From assembly GCA_015058155.1 (NCBI GenBank), contig SVCW01000001.1, forward strand, positions 59,853 through 123,852: a stretch of 64,000 nt of DNA. Direction: 5' to 3'. How positions within the stretch are numbered: position 1 is the stretch's first letter; each line of letters starts with the position of its first letter. This document shows positions 21,807 to 29,902 of this stretch, one piece after another. The translations under genes and the position numbers were made by a program. The DNA is from Clostridiales bacterium. Lineage in GTDB: Bacteria; Bacillota; Clostridia; Peptostreptococcales; Anaerovoracaceae. The notes under the pieces were generated by a model, which had not been told where the DNA came from, did not search any database, and worked only from the letters and a program-made list of their open reading frames with translations.

Positions 21807-22455
21807 GGCAGAAGTAAAAGGTTTCATTGCTGCACGTGTAGCAAAAGAATTAAATGATGGTGACGTTGTAAATCTTGGAATCGGTCTTCCGACACTTGTT
21901 CCATCGTATCTTCCTGAAGGTGTTAGTGTGACGCTTCAGTCAGAAAACGGCATTATCGGAACGGGTACTGTATGTAGTGAAAATAAAGACCCGATTCATG
22001 TTGTGGATGCCGGAGGAAATCCTTCTGCAGTAAGCGGAACAGGATGCTTCATCGATTCAGCAACATCGTTTGGTCTTATAAGAGGCGGACATGTGGATGC
22101 AACTATTCTCGGCGGTCTTGAAGTTGATCAGGAGGGCTCGCTTTCAAACTGGATTATTCCGGGAAAGAAAATGCCTGGAATGGGTGGTGCAATGGATCTT
22201 CTTGTAGGTGCAAAGAATGTAATCGTTGCTATGGAACATACGGCAAAAGGCAATCCTAAAATACTTAAAAAGTGCAGACTGCCATACACAGCCGTTAAGT
22301 GTGTAAACAAGATTATTACTGAAATGGGCGTTATGGAAGTGAGAGAAGAGGGACTTGTTCTTACTGAATATAATCCTGAGTTTTCTATTGATGATATCAA
22401 GGCTGCAACTGAAGCAGATCTTATCATAAGCCCTGACATTAAAAGTATGGTATAA
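21799..22455 (+). CDS. atoA: CoA-transferase subunit B (acetoacetate/butyrate type)
   Basis: This protein has 218 residues from the ATG at 21799, which has GGAGG about 8 bases upstream inside the end of atoD. The start of the longer open frame at 21775 has no such site. It carries the catalytic glutamate in LQSENGIIGTG, preceded by NLGIGLPTLVPSYLP, and the glycine-rich GGHVDATILGGLEVDQEG. The glutamate forms the CoA thioester intermediate. Length and motifs are normal. It ends at a convergent terminator shared with dinB. Confidence 0.95.
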   Translation: MDKAEVKGFIAARVAKELNDGDVVNLGIGLPTLVPSYLPEGVSVTLQSENGIIGTGTVCSENKDPIHVVDAGGNPSAVSGTGCFIDSATSFGLIRGGHVDATILGGLEVDQEGSLSNWIIPGKKMPGMGGAMDLLVGAKNVIVAMEHTAKGNPKILKKCRLPYTAVKCVNKIITEMGVMEVREEGLVLTEYNPEFSIDDIKAATEADLIISPDIKSMV

Positions 22456-22456
22456 A

Positions 22457-22490
22457 AAAACCGGGGAAGATTACTCTTCCTCGGTTTCTT
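22457..22490. terminator. Bidirectional terminator between atoA and dinB
   Basis: A 10-bp stem CCGGGGAAGA/TCTTCCTCGG around TTAC, extended by A/T pairs. The right arm lies inside the last codons of dinB, and the minus-strand reading ends in seven T residues. Confidence 0.85.
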
Positions 22491-23697
22491 CATGTAAATC
22501 AATTCCTATATCATTTCCGATGATACTGCCGAAAGTAATGGCATTTTTACCGAATTTTTCGCGGATAGTATCCATTGTACGCCCGAGCTTTTCAGAATCC
22601 ATGCGGGCTTCTTCGTTTCTGTTCCAAAGCGTGAGCTGCTGGGCTTCATTTTCGTCGTGAAGGTTTATTCCTGTAATTGTAATAAGTCTTATCGGGTTTT
22701 CGCCAACCTTCCATGAACGTTTTATTATTTCTATAGCGGCAGCACTTATATCTTCCGCCGTATTAGTTGAAAAATCAAGCTGTGACTGACGGGAAATCGT
22801 CTTCAGATTAGAGTCCTTGATGTCAACCTTTACCCCTGCACATTTCAGCTGATACTTTCTGAGCCTTCCTGAAACAGTATCAGAGAGTTTCATAACGGCA
22901 ATTCTTATATCTTCTTCTGTTGTTAGGTTTCGCTTGAAAGTGATACCGTTTCCGACAGATTTAATTTTCTGTTTTTCCGAAGCAAGTGCTACAGGACTGT
23001 TTTCAAGTCCGTTTGCGTATTCGTACATCATTACTCCGTGCTTACCGAACTGCTTTTCGAGCCATTCAAGATCGGAGACAGCAAGATCACCGATTGTACG
23101 TATACCGAAAGAACGGAGTTTTTCCGCACTTGCACGGCCGACAAAAAATAATTCATTTATCGGAAGCGGCCATAATATATCTTTGAAATTGTCTCTTGTG
23201 ATTTCAGTTGTCGCATCGGGTTTCTTGTACTCGGAACCCATTTTTGCAAATATCTTGTTAAATGACACACCTACAGAAAGGGTAAGCCCCAGCTCTTTTT
23301 TTACAGTTTCTCGTATATTGTCGGCGATTTCCTTTCCCGTTCCGAAAAGAGTGCGGCTGGCAGTTACATCAAGCCATGATTCATCGATACTGAATGGCTC
23401 AACCATGTCGGTGTACCTGTAATAGATTTCATTGATCATCAGGCTGTATTTTTTGTATTTTTCGTGATGAGGGCGCACAAACTGAAGGTCAGGACATTTC
23501 TTCCTGGCCTGCCAGAGTGTCTCCGCAGTAACTACGCCGGCTTTCTTCGCAAGTTCATTTTTTGCGAGAATTATTCCATGACGATTGTCAGGGCTACCGC
23601 AGACAGCCATCGGAACATTTCTTAATTCAGGATGGTCAAGCAGTTCTACGGATGCAAAAAATCCATTCATGTCGCAGTGTAAAATAACTCTATCCAT
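22471..23697 (-). CDS. dinB: DNA polymerase IV (Y-family)
   Basis: This 408-residue translesion polymerase starts with VILHCDMNGFFASVELL, carrying the first metal ligand. EPFSIDESWLDVT holds the catalytic D-E pair, and GVSFNKIFAKMGSEYKKPD is the palm/finger segment. Helix-hairpin-helix and little-finger domains follow. The ATG at 23697 is preferred over an upstream TTG extension. No Shine-Dalgarno is visible, and a TATAAT sits only 6 bases upstream, so the message may be leaderless. No LexA-type box was found. Confidence 0.95.
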   Translation of the reverse strand: MDRVILHCDMNGFFASVELLDHPELRNVPMAVCGSPDNRHGIILAKNELAKKAGVVTAETLWQARKKCPDLQFVRPHHEKYKKYSLMINEIYYRYTDMVEPFSIDESWLDVTASRTLFGTGKEIADNIRETVKKELGLTLSVGVSFNKIFAKMGSEYKKPDATTEITRDNFKDILWPLPINELFFVGRASAEKLRSFGIRTIGDLAVSDLEWLEKQFGKHGVMMYEYANGLENSPVALASEKQKIKSVGNGITFKRNLTTEEDIRIAVMKLSDTVSGRLRKYQLKCAGVKVDIKDSNLKTISRQSQLDFSTNTAEDISAAAIEIIKRSWKVGENPIRLITITGINLHDENEAQQLTLWNRNEEARMDSEKLGRTMDTIREKFGKNAITFGSIIGNDIGIDLHEETEEE

Positions 23698-23750
23698 ACT
23701 GCAATTATACAATAAATGTCAGCTTGTCGCCACTTTTACATTAAATTACT

Positions 23751-23778
23751 TTGAAAAACAGGCATTTTATGATAAAAT
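23751..23778 (+). promoter_or_regulatory. Likely sigma-A promoter of the DUF308 gene
   Basis: TTGAAA and TAAAAT are separated by 16 bases, about 40 bases before the TTG start at 23821. Confidence 0.5.
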
Positions 23779-23820
23779 ATTATAGCTAGTTACCAAAGAA
23801 AAATAATCAGAGGTGTTAAT

Positions 23821-24729
23821 TTGAGAATTCTAACTATATTCACAGGCATATTATTTATAATAACTGCAATCTGGACATATGCAAATCAGGGAGTAGCTTT
23901 TATAGCGCTTGCTTTTATCCTTGGTCTTGTAATGATTATCGGAGGTCTTGTTTCTTTCTTTGCTTTCTTTGCAAAATGCAGAGGAAAGATTCATCTGAAC
24001 TATATACTGTCTGACGGTATCATAGCGATACTTCTCGGTATCATAGTAATTACGAACAGACTCGTTACAGACGTTGAAGTTCCGCTTCTTTTCGGTCTCG
24101 CAATCATCTTTACCGGAACAACAAGAATCATCACTTCATTCTATATCGGAAGAAGAAGAGTAGGTATGAGAAAATACGTTTTCATACTCGGAATTATCGA
24201 TATCTGTTTCGGTATGGGCATGATGTACAATGCATCGGTTCTTGCAGTACCTAATATCGTGCTTGTTTCGGTCAGCTTTGTACTTCAGGGTATCAACATT
24301 CTTTTCGGTGGAATTGAAATGCCAAAGGAAAGAAGCTTCATCAACAAGCATGCGAAGCACGAACGCCGCGAAAAACAGCACAAGGTGGCACAGAAGAGAA
24401 TCAAGCAGTCTTCAAAGGATATGCGCGATGCTGCACACGCAGTAGCTGGTGATAAGGCAGAGAAGGTATCATTGGAGCAGGAAGCAAAAGAAGATGATTT
24501 CGACTCAAAGGAAGCTCGCAAAAGAAGAAGAGCACAGCGGGCAGCCTCAAATCCTGAAGAAATGTTTGCAGGGCTCAATATGGATAAGGAACAGGAGACA
24601 ATCCCTGAAAAGAAAATCGAAGAAATGATTGATTCCATGGACTGGAGAAAGACTCTTACATCATTTGAACCAATCAGAATCACAGACGAGGAAATGAAAG
24701 AAGCCCTCGAAAAGAATAACGAAGAATAG
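23821..24729 (+). CDS. HdeD/DUF308-like membrane protein with long charged cytoplasmic tail
   Basis: This 302-residue protein starts at TTG behind AGAGG. Residues 1-160 make about six short hydrophobic helices in the paired arrangement of DUF308/HdeD proteins (FIALAFILGLVMIIGGLVSF, IAILLGIIVITNR). From about 170 onward the chain is highly charged and probably helical, with a basic stretch (KHERREKQHKVAQKRIK) and then acidic and mixed segments to the end. HdeD in enterobacteria relates to acid resistance, but the tail here has no known function. It is monocistronic, with its own promoter and terminator. I do not know its role. Confidence 0.75.
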   Translation: MRILTIFTGILFIITAIWTYANQGVAFIALAFILGLVMIIGGLVSFFAFFAKCRGKIHLNYILSDGIIAILLGIIVITNRLVTDVEVPLLFGLAIIFTGTTRIITSFYIGRRRVGMRKYVFILGIIDICFGMGMMYNASVLAVPNIVLVSVSFVLQGINILFGGIEMPKERSFINKHAKHERREKQHKVAQKRIKQSSKDMRDAAHAVAGDKAEKVSLEQEAKEDDFDSKEARKRRRAQRAASNPEEMFAGLNMDKEQETIPEKKIEEMIDSMDWRKTLTSFEPIRITDEEMKEALEKNNEE

Positions 24730-24735
24730 AAAAAC

Positions 24736-24766
24736 AAAACCGGTTCACAAGTTGAACCGGTTTTTT
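24736..24766. terminator. Bidirectional terminator
   Basis: AAACCGGTTCA/TGAACCGGTTT stem with CAAGT-type loop and flanking A and T runs, between two convergent genes. Confidence 0.88.
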
Positions 24767-25601
24767 ATGTCAGCGTTATTGTAACGATTTCTGGCTTTGC
24801 CATGAAGCGGAGCGGAAGCTTTGTTGTACCGATGCCCTTTGTAACATAGAGAGTGTTTTCGCCTGCTTCATAAAGACCGTTAACGTATTTCATGCCGTAT
24901 TTCGGAAGGTACTTGTCTGTGTAAAAAGGAATACGTACCTGGCCTCCGTGAGAGTGGCCTGAGAGCATGAGCGAAACATTGTAATCGTCCATCCAGTCGA
25001 ATATGTCCGGCTCGTGGCAGAGTACAAGGTTAAATGTATAAGGTCCGGCTGCATTAAGAAACGAAACATCCCCGTCTCCGATCAGGCAGTCAGTGACACC
25101 GAAAAGATTTATATTATACTCAGGAAGATACAGAGTTTCGTTAATAAGGACGTCGAAACCGCCAGCTTCCATTATTTCAGTGTAGAGGTCGTTTCCTGCA
25201 CGAACATAGTCGTGATTTCCATGAACGGCATATTTTCCTGAAGGTGCACTGAGCTCTGAAAGAGCCTCTGAAACCTCGGAAACATCACCTTCGTAAATAT
25301 TAAGGTCATCAATCAGGTCGCCGGTGAATATAATTATATCGGGGTTTTCTCCATTTATCATATCTACGACTTCATCGAAATGTTCGAGGTCGTAGTCAAA
25401 ACCAAGATGCGTGTCACCAAAAAGAACAACTTTAAAATCATCATAAGGGACAAGACCTTCGGAACTTATTTCAACTTCAGTATTTTCGAGCATGTAAGGC
25501 TCGATTAATCTTGCGTACGCAAAAATGCCTCCACCTATAACGGCGAGGATAAGAATTGCGCTTACTGTAGTTTTAATCACGTTCCATAAAAATCTAAACA
25601 T
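24765..25601 (-). CDS. Membrane-anchored metallophosphoesterase (YkuE-like)
   Basis: This 278-residue protein has one N-terminal membrane helix (about 10-30), so the catalytic domain probably faces outward. Calcineurin-like motifs are complete: FGDTHLGF, IIFTGDLIDD, VHGNHDYV, LVLCHEPD and LSGHSHGGQVR. These supply the two-metal site. Relatives (YkuE, YaeI) hydrolyse phosphate esters, some acting on lipid-linked pyrophosphates. The substrate is not readable here. It is a single gene, convergent with the DUF308 gene. Confidence 0.9.
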   Translation of the reverse strand: MFRFLWNVIKTTVSAILILAVIGGGIFAYARLIEPYMLENTEVEISSEGLVPYDDFKVVLFGDTHLGFDYDLEHFDEVVDMINGENPDIIIFTGDLIDDLNIYEGDVSEVSEALSELSAPSGKYAVHGNHDYVRAGNDLYTEIMEAGGFDVLINETLYLPEYNINLFGVTDCLIGDGDVSFLNAAGPYTFNLVLCHEPDIFDWMDDYNVSLMLSGHSHGGQVRIPFYTDKYLPKYGMKYVNGLYEAGENTLYVTKGIGTTKLPLRFMAKPEIVTITLT

Positions 25602-25720
25602 AGCTTTTATATATTATCACCAGCACGCATATCTTTCAACCGCGAAAATGTGAAATAAATGTGCATTTTTCGCCATATTCTGTTATAGTAATCTAATGAC
25701 TACATGTAAGGAGAAAAGTA

Positions 25721-26419
25721 TTGAAAAAAGGGCACAAAAATACAACTTTAAAAACGGCTTTCCTTGCAACGATACCTGTCATGACGGGGTATCTCGTGCT
25801 TGGTATGGGGTTCGGAATAATTCTGGATTCCAGAGGTTACGGCGTTTTATGGTCGTTTCTTATGAGCTTCCTGATTTATGCCGGTTCAATGCAGTATCTT
25901 GCGGTGGATCTTCTGACTGCCGGAGCATCATTGATTACGGCTGCCTTTACAACGCTCATGGTAAATGCAAGACATCTGTTCTACGGAATATCCATGACCG
26001 AGAAGTACAAAGGTCTCGGGGCAAAGAAACCTTATATGATTTTCGCGCTTACTGACGAAACGTATTCTCTTGTAGTAAATGACAACATCCCGGAAGGCGT
26101 TGACAAAAAGAAGTACTGGTTTCTCGTATCGCTTCTTGATCAGTTTTACTGGGTGGCTGGAAGTGTTATCGGCTCGCTCATTGGAAGTCTGATTAAGTTT
26201 GACACTACAGGGCTTGATTTTGCGCTTACAGCGCTTTTTGTGACTATCTTTACAGACCAGTGGCTGAGCACAAAAAATCACACATCGGCGATCACAGGGC
26301 TTCTTGCTACATTTGTATGTCTTGTCATTTTCGGAAGCGGAAATTTCCTGATTCCTTCAATGATTCTCATTACGGTATCGCTCACTTTGCTTAAGAAAAC
26401 GGGAAGGGGTGGTCTTTAA
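25721..26419 (+). CDS. azlC: Branched-chain amino acid exporter large subunit AzlC
   Basis: This 232-residue membrane protein starts at a TTG with AAGGAG upstream. It shows the AzlC hallmarks GYLVLGMGFGIIL, YAGSMQYLAVDLL, TTLMVNARHLFYGIS and FALTDETYSL. AzlC works with the small subunit AzlD, whose ATG overlaps this stop by one base. The pair exports branched-chain amino acids or analogues. Such export is plausible in an organism that ferments amino acids, but the substrate is family knowledge, not seen here. Confidence 0.94.
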   Translation: MKKGHKNTTLKTAFLATIPVMTGYLVLGMGFGIILDSRGYGVLWSFLMSFLIYAGSMQYLAVDLLTAGASLITAAFTTLMVNARHLFYGISMTEKYKGLGAKKPYMIFALTDETYSLVVNDNIPEGVDKKKYWFLVSLLDQFYWVAGSVIGSLIGSLIKFDTTGLDFALTALFVTIFTDQWLSTKNHTSAITGLLATFVCLVIFGSGNFLIPSMILITVSLTLLKKTGRGGL

Positions 26420-26745
26420 TGAACAATACATACGCTCTCATGATGATTCTCGTTATTGCAGGAGTGACTATTTTACTTAGATTCTTACCGTTCATGATTT
26501 TCGGTGAAAAGAGAAAGACGCCTGATTATGTGATGTGGCTCGGCAGTGTGCTTCCTTATGCAATCATGGGTATGCTCGTTGTTTATTGTCTTAAGGGAGT
26601 AAGCATTTCAAGTACGCCATACGGAATACCTGAACTTATTTCGTGCATTCTCGTAATAGGGCTTACTGTATGGAAAAGAAACACTCTTTTAAGTATCGGA
26701 CTTGGAACAATTTGTTATATGATTCTCGTACAATTTGTTTTTTAA
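26419..26745 (+). CDS. azlD: Branched-chain amino acid exporter small subunit AzlD
   Basis: This 108-residue protein has about four hydrophobic helices. VTILLRFLPFMIFG near the N-terminus and the VLPYAIMGMLVVYCL segment fit AzlD. The start overlaps the azlC stop as TAATG, so translation is coupled. It is the partner of AzlC. Confidence 0.93.
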   Translation: MNNTYALMMILVIAGVTILLRFLPFMIFGEKRKTPDYVMWLGSVLPYAIMGMLVVYCLKGVSISSTPYGIPELISCILVIGLTVWKRNTLLSIGLGTICYMILVQFVF

Positions 26746-26808
26746 AGAAAAAACAGGGTATATATAATTCAGAAGAATGTTAGTAATATCGGAAAGGATG
26801 ATTAAAAT

Positions 26809-27009
26809 ATGGCAATTACATTAAATCCAGATGCAGAAGTAGTAAAGACAGTAAGAGAAGGACTTAAGAAAAAGAACGGGTACTGTCCATGCGTACTTGA
26901 AGTAAATGAAGACACAAAGTGTATGTGTAAGGAATTCAGAGATCAGATTGCAGATCCTGACTTCGAAGGTTTCTGTCACTGCATGCTTTATTACAAGAGC
27001 AAGGAATAA
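26809..27009 (+). CDS. Small cysteine-rich protein similar to ferredoxin-thioredoxin reductase catalytic subunit
   Basis: This 66-residue protein has paired cysteines CPC, CMC and CHC, spaced 9 and 15 residues apart (NGYCPCVLEVNED, KCMCKEF, FEGFCHCMLYY). In plant-type FTR, a CPC-CPC-CHC set holds a 4Fe-4S cluster next to a redox-active disulfide. The same six cysteines are present here in a shorter frame. No partner FTR alpha chain, thioredoxin or ferredoxin is nearby. It follows azlD after 63 bases with its own GGAAAGG ribosome site. A redox role is likely, but the electron donor and target are unknown. Confidence 0.75.
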   Translation: MAITLNPDAEVVKTVREGLKKKNGYCPCVLEVNEDTKCMCKEFRDQIADPDFEGFCHCMLYYKSKE

Positions 27010-27066
27010 ATACGGTACATACCGGAAGCAATGCTTCATCGATTGAAAACAAAATGTAATAGAATA

Positions 27067-27117
27067 AAGAGCCTTTATATGTTAAAATAGTATAGTTACA
27101 TTAAAGGCTTTTTTATT
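27067..27117 (+). terminator. Long-stem terminator after the FTR-like gene
   Basis: AGCCTTTA-(T)-ATGT pairs with ACAT-TAAAGGCT around an A/T-rich loop and is followed by TTTTTTA, just upstream of the flavoprotein gene at 27143. Confidence 0.7.
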
Positions 27118-27142
27118 TTGTAATGAACGGAGAACAGCCGGT

Positions 27143-28324
27143 ATGAAGAAATACGACATTTGTATTATCGGAGGCGGAGCAAGCGGTATGGCTGCAGCTG
27201 CCGAAGCAGTAGAAACTGCTGAAAACATTGATATCATTATAATCGAAAAAAAGGAAGCGCTTGGAAAGAAGGTTGCAGCTACTGGAAACGGACGCTGCAA
27301 CATTACAAATACTGAAGCGTACAGAAACGATGTCGTAAAAGCTTTTCTCGAGCATAATGGTATAGTGCTGAGAACGGAAGAAGCCGGAAGAATGTATCCG
27401 TATTCTGGACGAGCATCACACGTTGTCATGGCTTTTGAGAGAAAGCTGAGAGATGCCGGCGTTGATATTGTTACCGGGAAGTCAGTCATTGCAGTAAAAA
27501 AAGACGGAGATATTTTTAAAATCGCAACTGATGACGGAAAAATCATAGAAGCATCAAAGCTTATCATCGCATGCGGCGGAAAATCATCACCTCAGCTCGG
27601 CACAACCGGCGACGGATATGCCTGGGCAAAGAGTTTCGGGCATACAGTCACAAGACTTGCACCTGTACTTACAAATATCGAGCTTTTTGAAAGTGATTTT
27701 GGCGGGAAGGAAGTAAAGGGCGTAAGAGCAAAGGGAGCTGTATCACTTGTAAAAAACGGCGAAGATGAAGTCCTTGCAACTGAAAACGGTGAAATCCAGT
27801 TTAACGAGACAGGAATTTCCGGAATCTGCGTGTTCAATATCAGCAGATTTGTAAAGGTGGAAGAAGGCGAAACTATAAAGGATCTTTCAGGAAAGTATGA
27901 AGTAGTTATCGACTTCATGCCTGAATATGAATTTACTGAAGCGCTTGAGATTATAAAGTCACAGGCTTCATGCTGCAATGAAATCAAAGATGCGCTCGTG
28001 ACAGTAATCGATGAAAAACTCATTCCTGTAATCATTAAAAAGGCCCGCAAAATCTACGGACAGATAGACGATGCTGAAAAAGTGGCAATGGTTCTTAAGG
28101 AATTCAAGTGTTCAGTAAAGGGTGCCGGCGGATGGAAGAATGCCCAGGTAACATCGGGTGGTGTAAAGCTCTCCGAAATCTGCAAGGATACGATGGAATC
28201 AAAGCTTGTACAAGGCCTTTACTTTGCGGGAGAAATTCTTGATTATGACGGACCTTGCGGCGGATACAATCTCAACTTCGCGTGGTATACAGGAATTAAA
28301 GCAGGAAAAGCTGCTTCAAGATAA
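27143..28324 (+). CDS. HI0933/YhiN-family FAD-dependent oxidoreductase
   Basis: This 393-residue flavoprotein starts with the dinucleotide-binding CIIGGGASGMAAAAEA. KKVAATGNGRCNITNTEA, GRMYPYSGRASHVV and IIACGGKSSPQLGTTGDGY are the signatures of this family. The C-terminal GLYFAGEILDYDGPCGGYNL closes the FAD site. Members are annotated as aminoacetone oxidases or of unknown function; the substrate is uncertain. A second FAD protein of another family follows 19 bases downstream, so they are likely co-transcribed. Confidence 0.92.
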   Translation: MKKYDICIIGGGASGMAAAAEAVETAENIDIIIIEKKEALGKKVAATGNGRCNITNTEAYRNDVVKAFLEHNGIVLRTEEAGRMYPYSGRASHVVMAFERKLRDAGVDIVTGKSVIAVKKDGDIFKIATDDGKIIEASKLIIACGGKSSPQLGTTGDGYAWAKSFGHTVTRLAPVLTNIELFESDFGGKEVKGVRAKGAVSLVKNGEDEVLATENGEIQFNETGISGICVFNISRFVKVEEGETIKDLSGKYEVVIDFMPEYEFTEALEIIKSQASCCNEIKDALVTVIDEKLIPVIIKKARKIYGQIDDAEKVAMVLKEFKCSVKGAGGWKNAQVTSGGVKLSEICKDTMESKLVQGLYFAGEILDYDGPCGGYNLNFAWYTGIKAGKAASR

Positions 28325-28343
28325 TAGATGTAAAAGGGTAATT

Positions 28344-29891
28344 ATGTACAGAATCGGTGAAATAAAACTAAAGATTTCAGAAGACAAAAGTGTGATTCCG
28401 GGCAGAATCAAAAAGAAACTCGGGAAGAGCCTTGCAGGCGCACGCATAAGCGAATGGAAGATTGTACGTGAGTCACTTGACGCGCGCAAAAAGGATGAAA
28501 TCAGATGGGTTTACACAGTCGATTTTTCACTTGATAAAGACGTAGCATTAAATCTTCCGGAAGCAAAGGAAACAAAGTATGAGCTTCCGATGTCAGGCAG
28601 CGAAAAGCTTTCAAACAGACCTGTAGTCTGCGGATTCGGACCTGCAGGAATGTTCTGCGCACTTATTCTTGCCGAAGCCGGATATAGACCCATAGTTATT
28701 GAACGCGGAAAAAAGGCGGAAGAAAGAGCTAAAGATGTTGAACGTTTCTGGGAGACAGGTGTACTGAATCCTGAATCAAATGTACAGTTTGGTGAAGGTG
28801 GTGCAGGCACTTTTTCAGACGGCAAACTTACAACAGGCATAAAGGATCCAAGAATTTCAAAAGTTCTTACCGAATTTGCTTTGCATGGAGCAGATGAGGA
28901 TATTTTATATAAACAGAAACCACACATCGGTACTGATGTTCTGAGAGTAGTAGTTGCCGAAATCAGAAAGAGAATTATTGAGCTTGGCGGAGAAGTTATG
29001 TTCTCGACAAGACTTGATGAAATCGAAATGGGAAACGGTCGTGTGAAAGGTGTACATGTGACACTTGGCGGTGCAAGAAGAAAAGCTTATATACCGGCAG
29101 ATATTGTGGTCCTTGCAATTGGTCACAGTGCTAGAGATACGTTCAGAATGCTGTATGACAGCGGTATTGAAATGCTTAAGAAACCGTTCTCAATCGGAGT
29201 AAGAATAGAGCATCCTCAGAGACTTATCGATATAGCACAGTACGGAGCACCACATGAAGAACTCGGACTTCCTCCAGCAGAATACAAGCTTAACTGCAGG
29301 GTTTCTGATGACAGAGGTGTATATACATTCTGCATGTGTCCGGGCGGCGAAGTAATTGCAGCTTCTTCTCAGCACGGCGGGCTTGTTACAAATGGTATGA
29401 GCTACAGAGACAGAGCCGGAGAGTTTGCAAACAGCGCACTTCTTGTAGATGTTCGCCCGACTGACTTCGAATCTGACAACCCTATGGCAGGAATTGTTTT
29501 TCAGGAAAAGTATGAAAAACTTGCCTTTGAAAATGGCGGCGGAAGATACAAAGCGCCTACGGCAAAAACGAGTGATTTTTATGAAGGTAATGAAGCCGGA
29601 ATGTCTGTTATTAATTCACTTCCTGAATTTGCAGTATCAGCGATCAAGGAAGCACTTCCGGTTCTTGGAAGGAAACTTAAAGGATTTGACAGTCCTGATG
29701 CTGTGATGCGCGCAGTTGAAGCGAGGAGTTCATCACCTGTAAGGATCACAAGAAATGAAAACTATGAAAGCGTATCTGTTTCAGGTCTTTATCCTGCAGG
29801 GGAAGGCGCAGGATATGCGGGCGGCATTATGTCGGCTGCAGTAGACGGAATCAGAATTGCAGAAGAGATTATAAAGAAATACAAAGTATGA
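28344..29891 (+). CDS. Uncharacterised FAD-dependent dehydrogenase (COG2509 type)
   Basis: This protein has 515 residues from the ATG at 28344 (AAGGG upstream). The open frame extends 46 codons further into the previous gene, but without a ribosome site. An N-terminal domain of about 80 residues, KIKKKLGKSLAGARISEWKI, resembles an RNA-binding or ferredoxin-like fold. The FAD motif VCGFGPAGMFCALILAEAGY comes next, then QFGEGGAGTFSDGKLTTGI and GLYPAGEGAGYAGGIMSAAV. The family is conserved in Firmicutes, with no agreed function. Tight spacing with the preceding flavoprotein and the following secreted enzyme makes a three-gene operon. Confidence 0.9.
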   Translation: MYRIGEIKLKISEDKSVIPGRIKKKLGKSLAGARISEWKIVRESLDARKKDEIRWVYTVDFSLDKDVALNLPEAKETKYELPMSGSEKLSNRPVVCGFGPAGMFCALILAEAGYRPIVIERGKKAEERAKDVERFWETGVLNPESNVQFGEGGAGTFSDGKLTTGIKDPRISKVLTEFALHGADEDILYKQKPHIGTDVLRVVVAEIRKRIIELGGEVMFSTRLDEIEMGNGRVKGVHVTLGGARRKAYIPADIVVLAIGHSARDTFRMLYDSGIEMLKKPFSIGVRIEHPQRLIDIAQYGAPHEELGLPPAEYKLNCRVSDDRGVYTFCMCPGGEVIAASSQHGGLVTNGMSYRDRAGEFANSALLVDVRPTDFESDNPMAGIVFQEKYEKLAFENGGGRYKAPTAKTSDFYEGNEAGMSVINSLPEFAVSAIKEALPVLGRKLKGFDSPDAVMRAVEARSSSPVRITRNENYESVSVSGLYPAGEGAGYAGGIMSAAVDGIRIAEEIIKKYKV

Positions 29892-29902
29892 AAGGGGTAA
29901 TT

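Noticed and set aside
28206..28343. 46-codon N-terminal extension of the second flavoprotein
   Set aside because: It overlaps the conserved end of the preceding gene in another frame and has no ribosome site.
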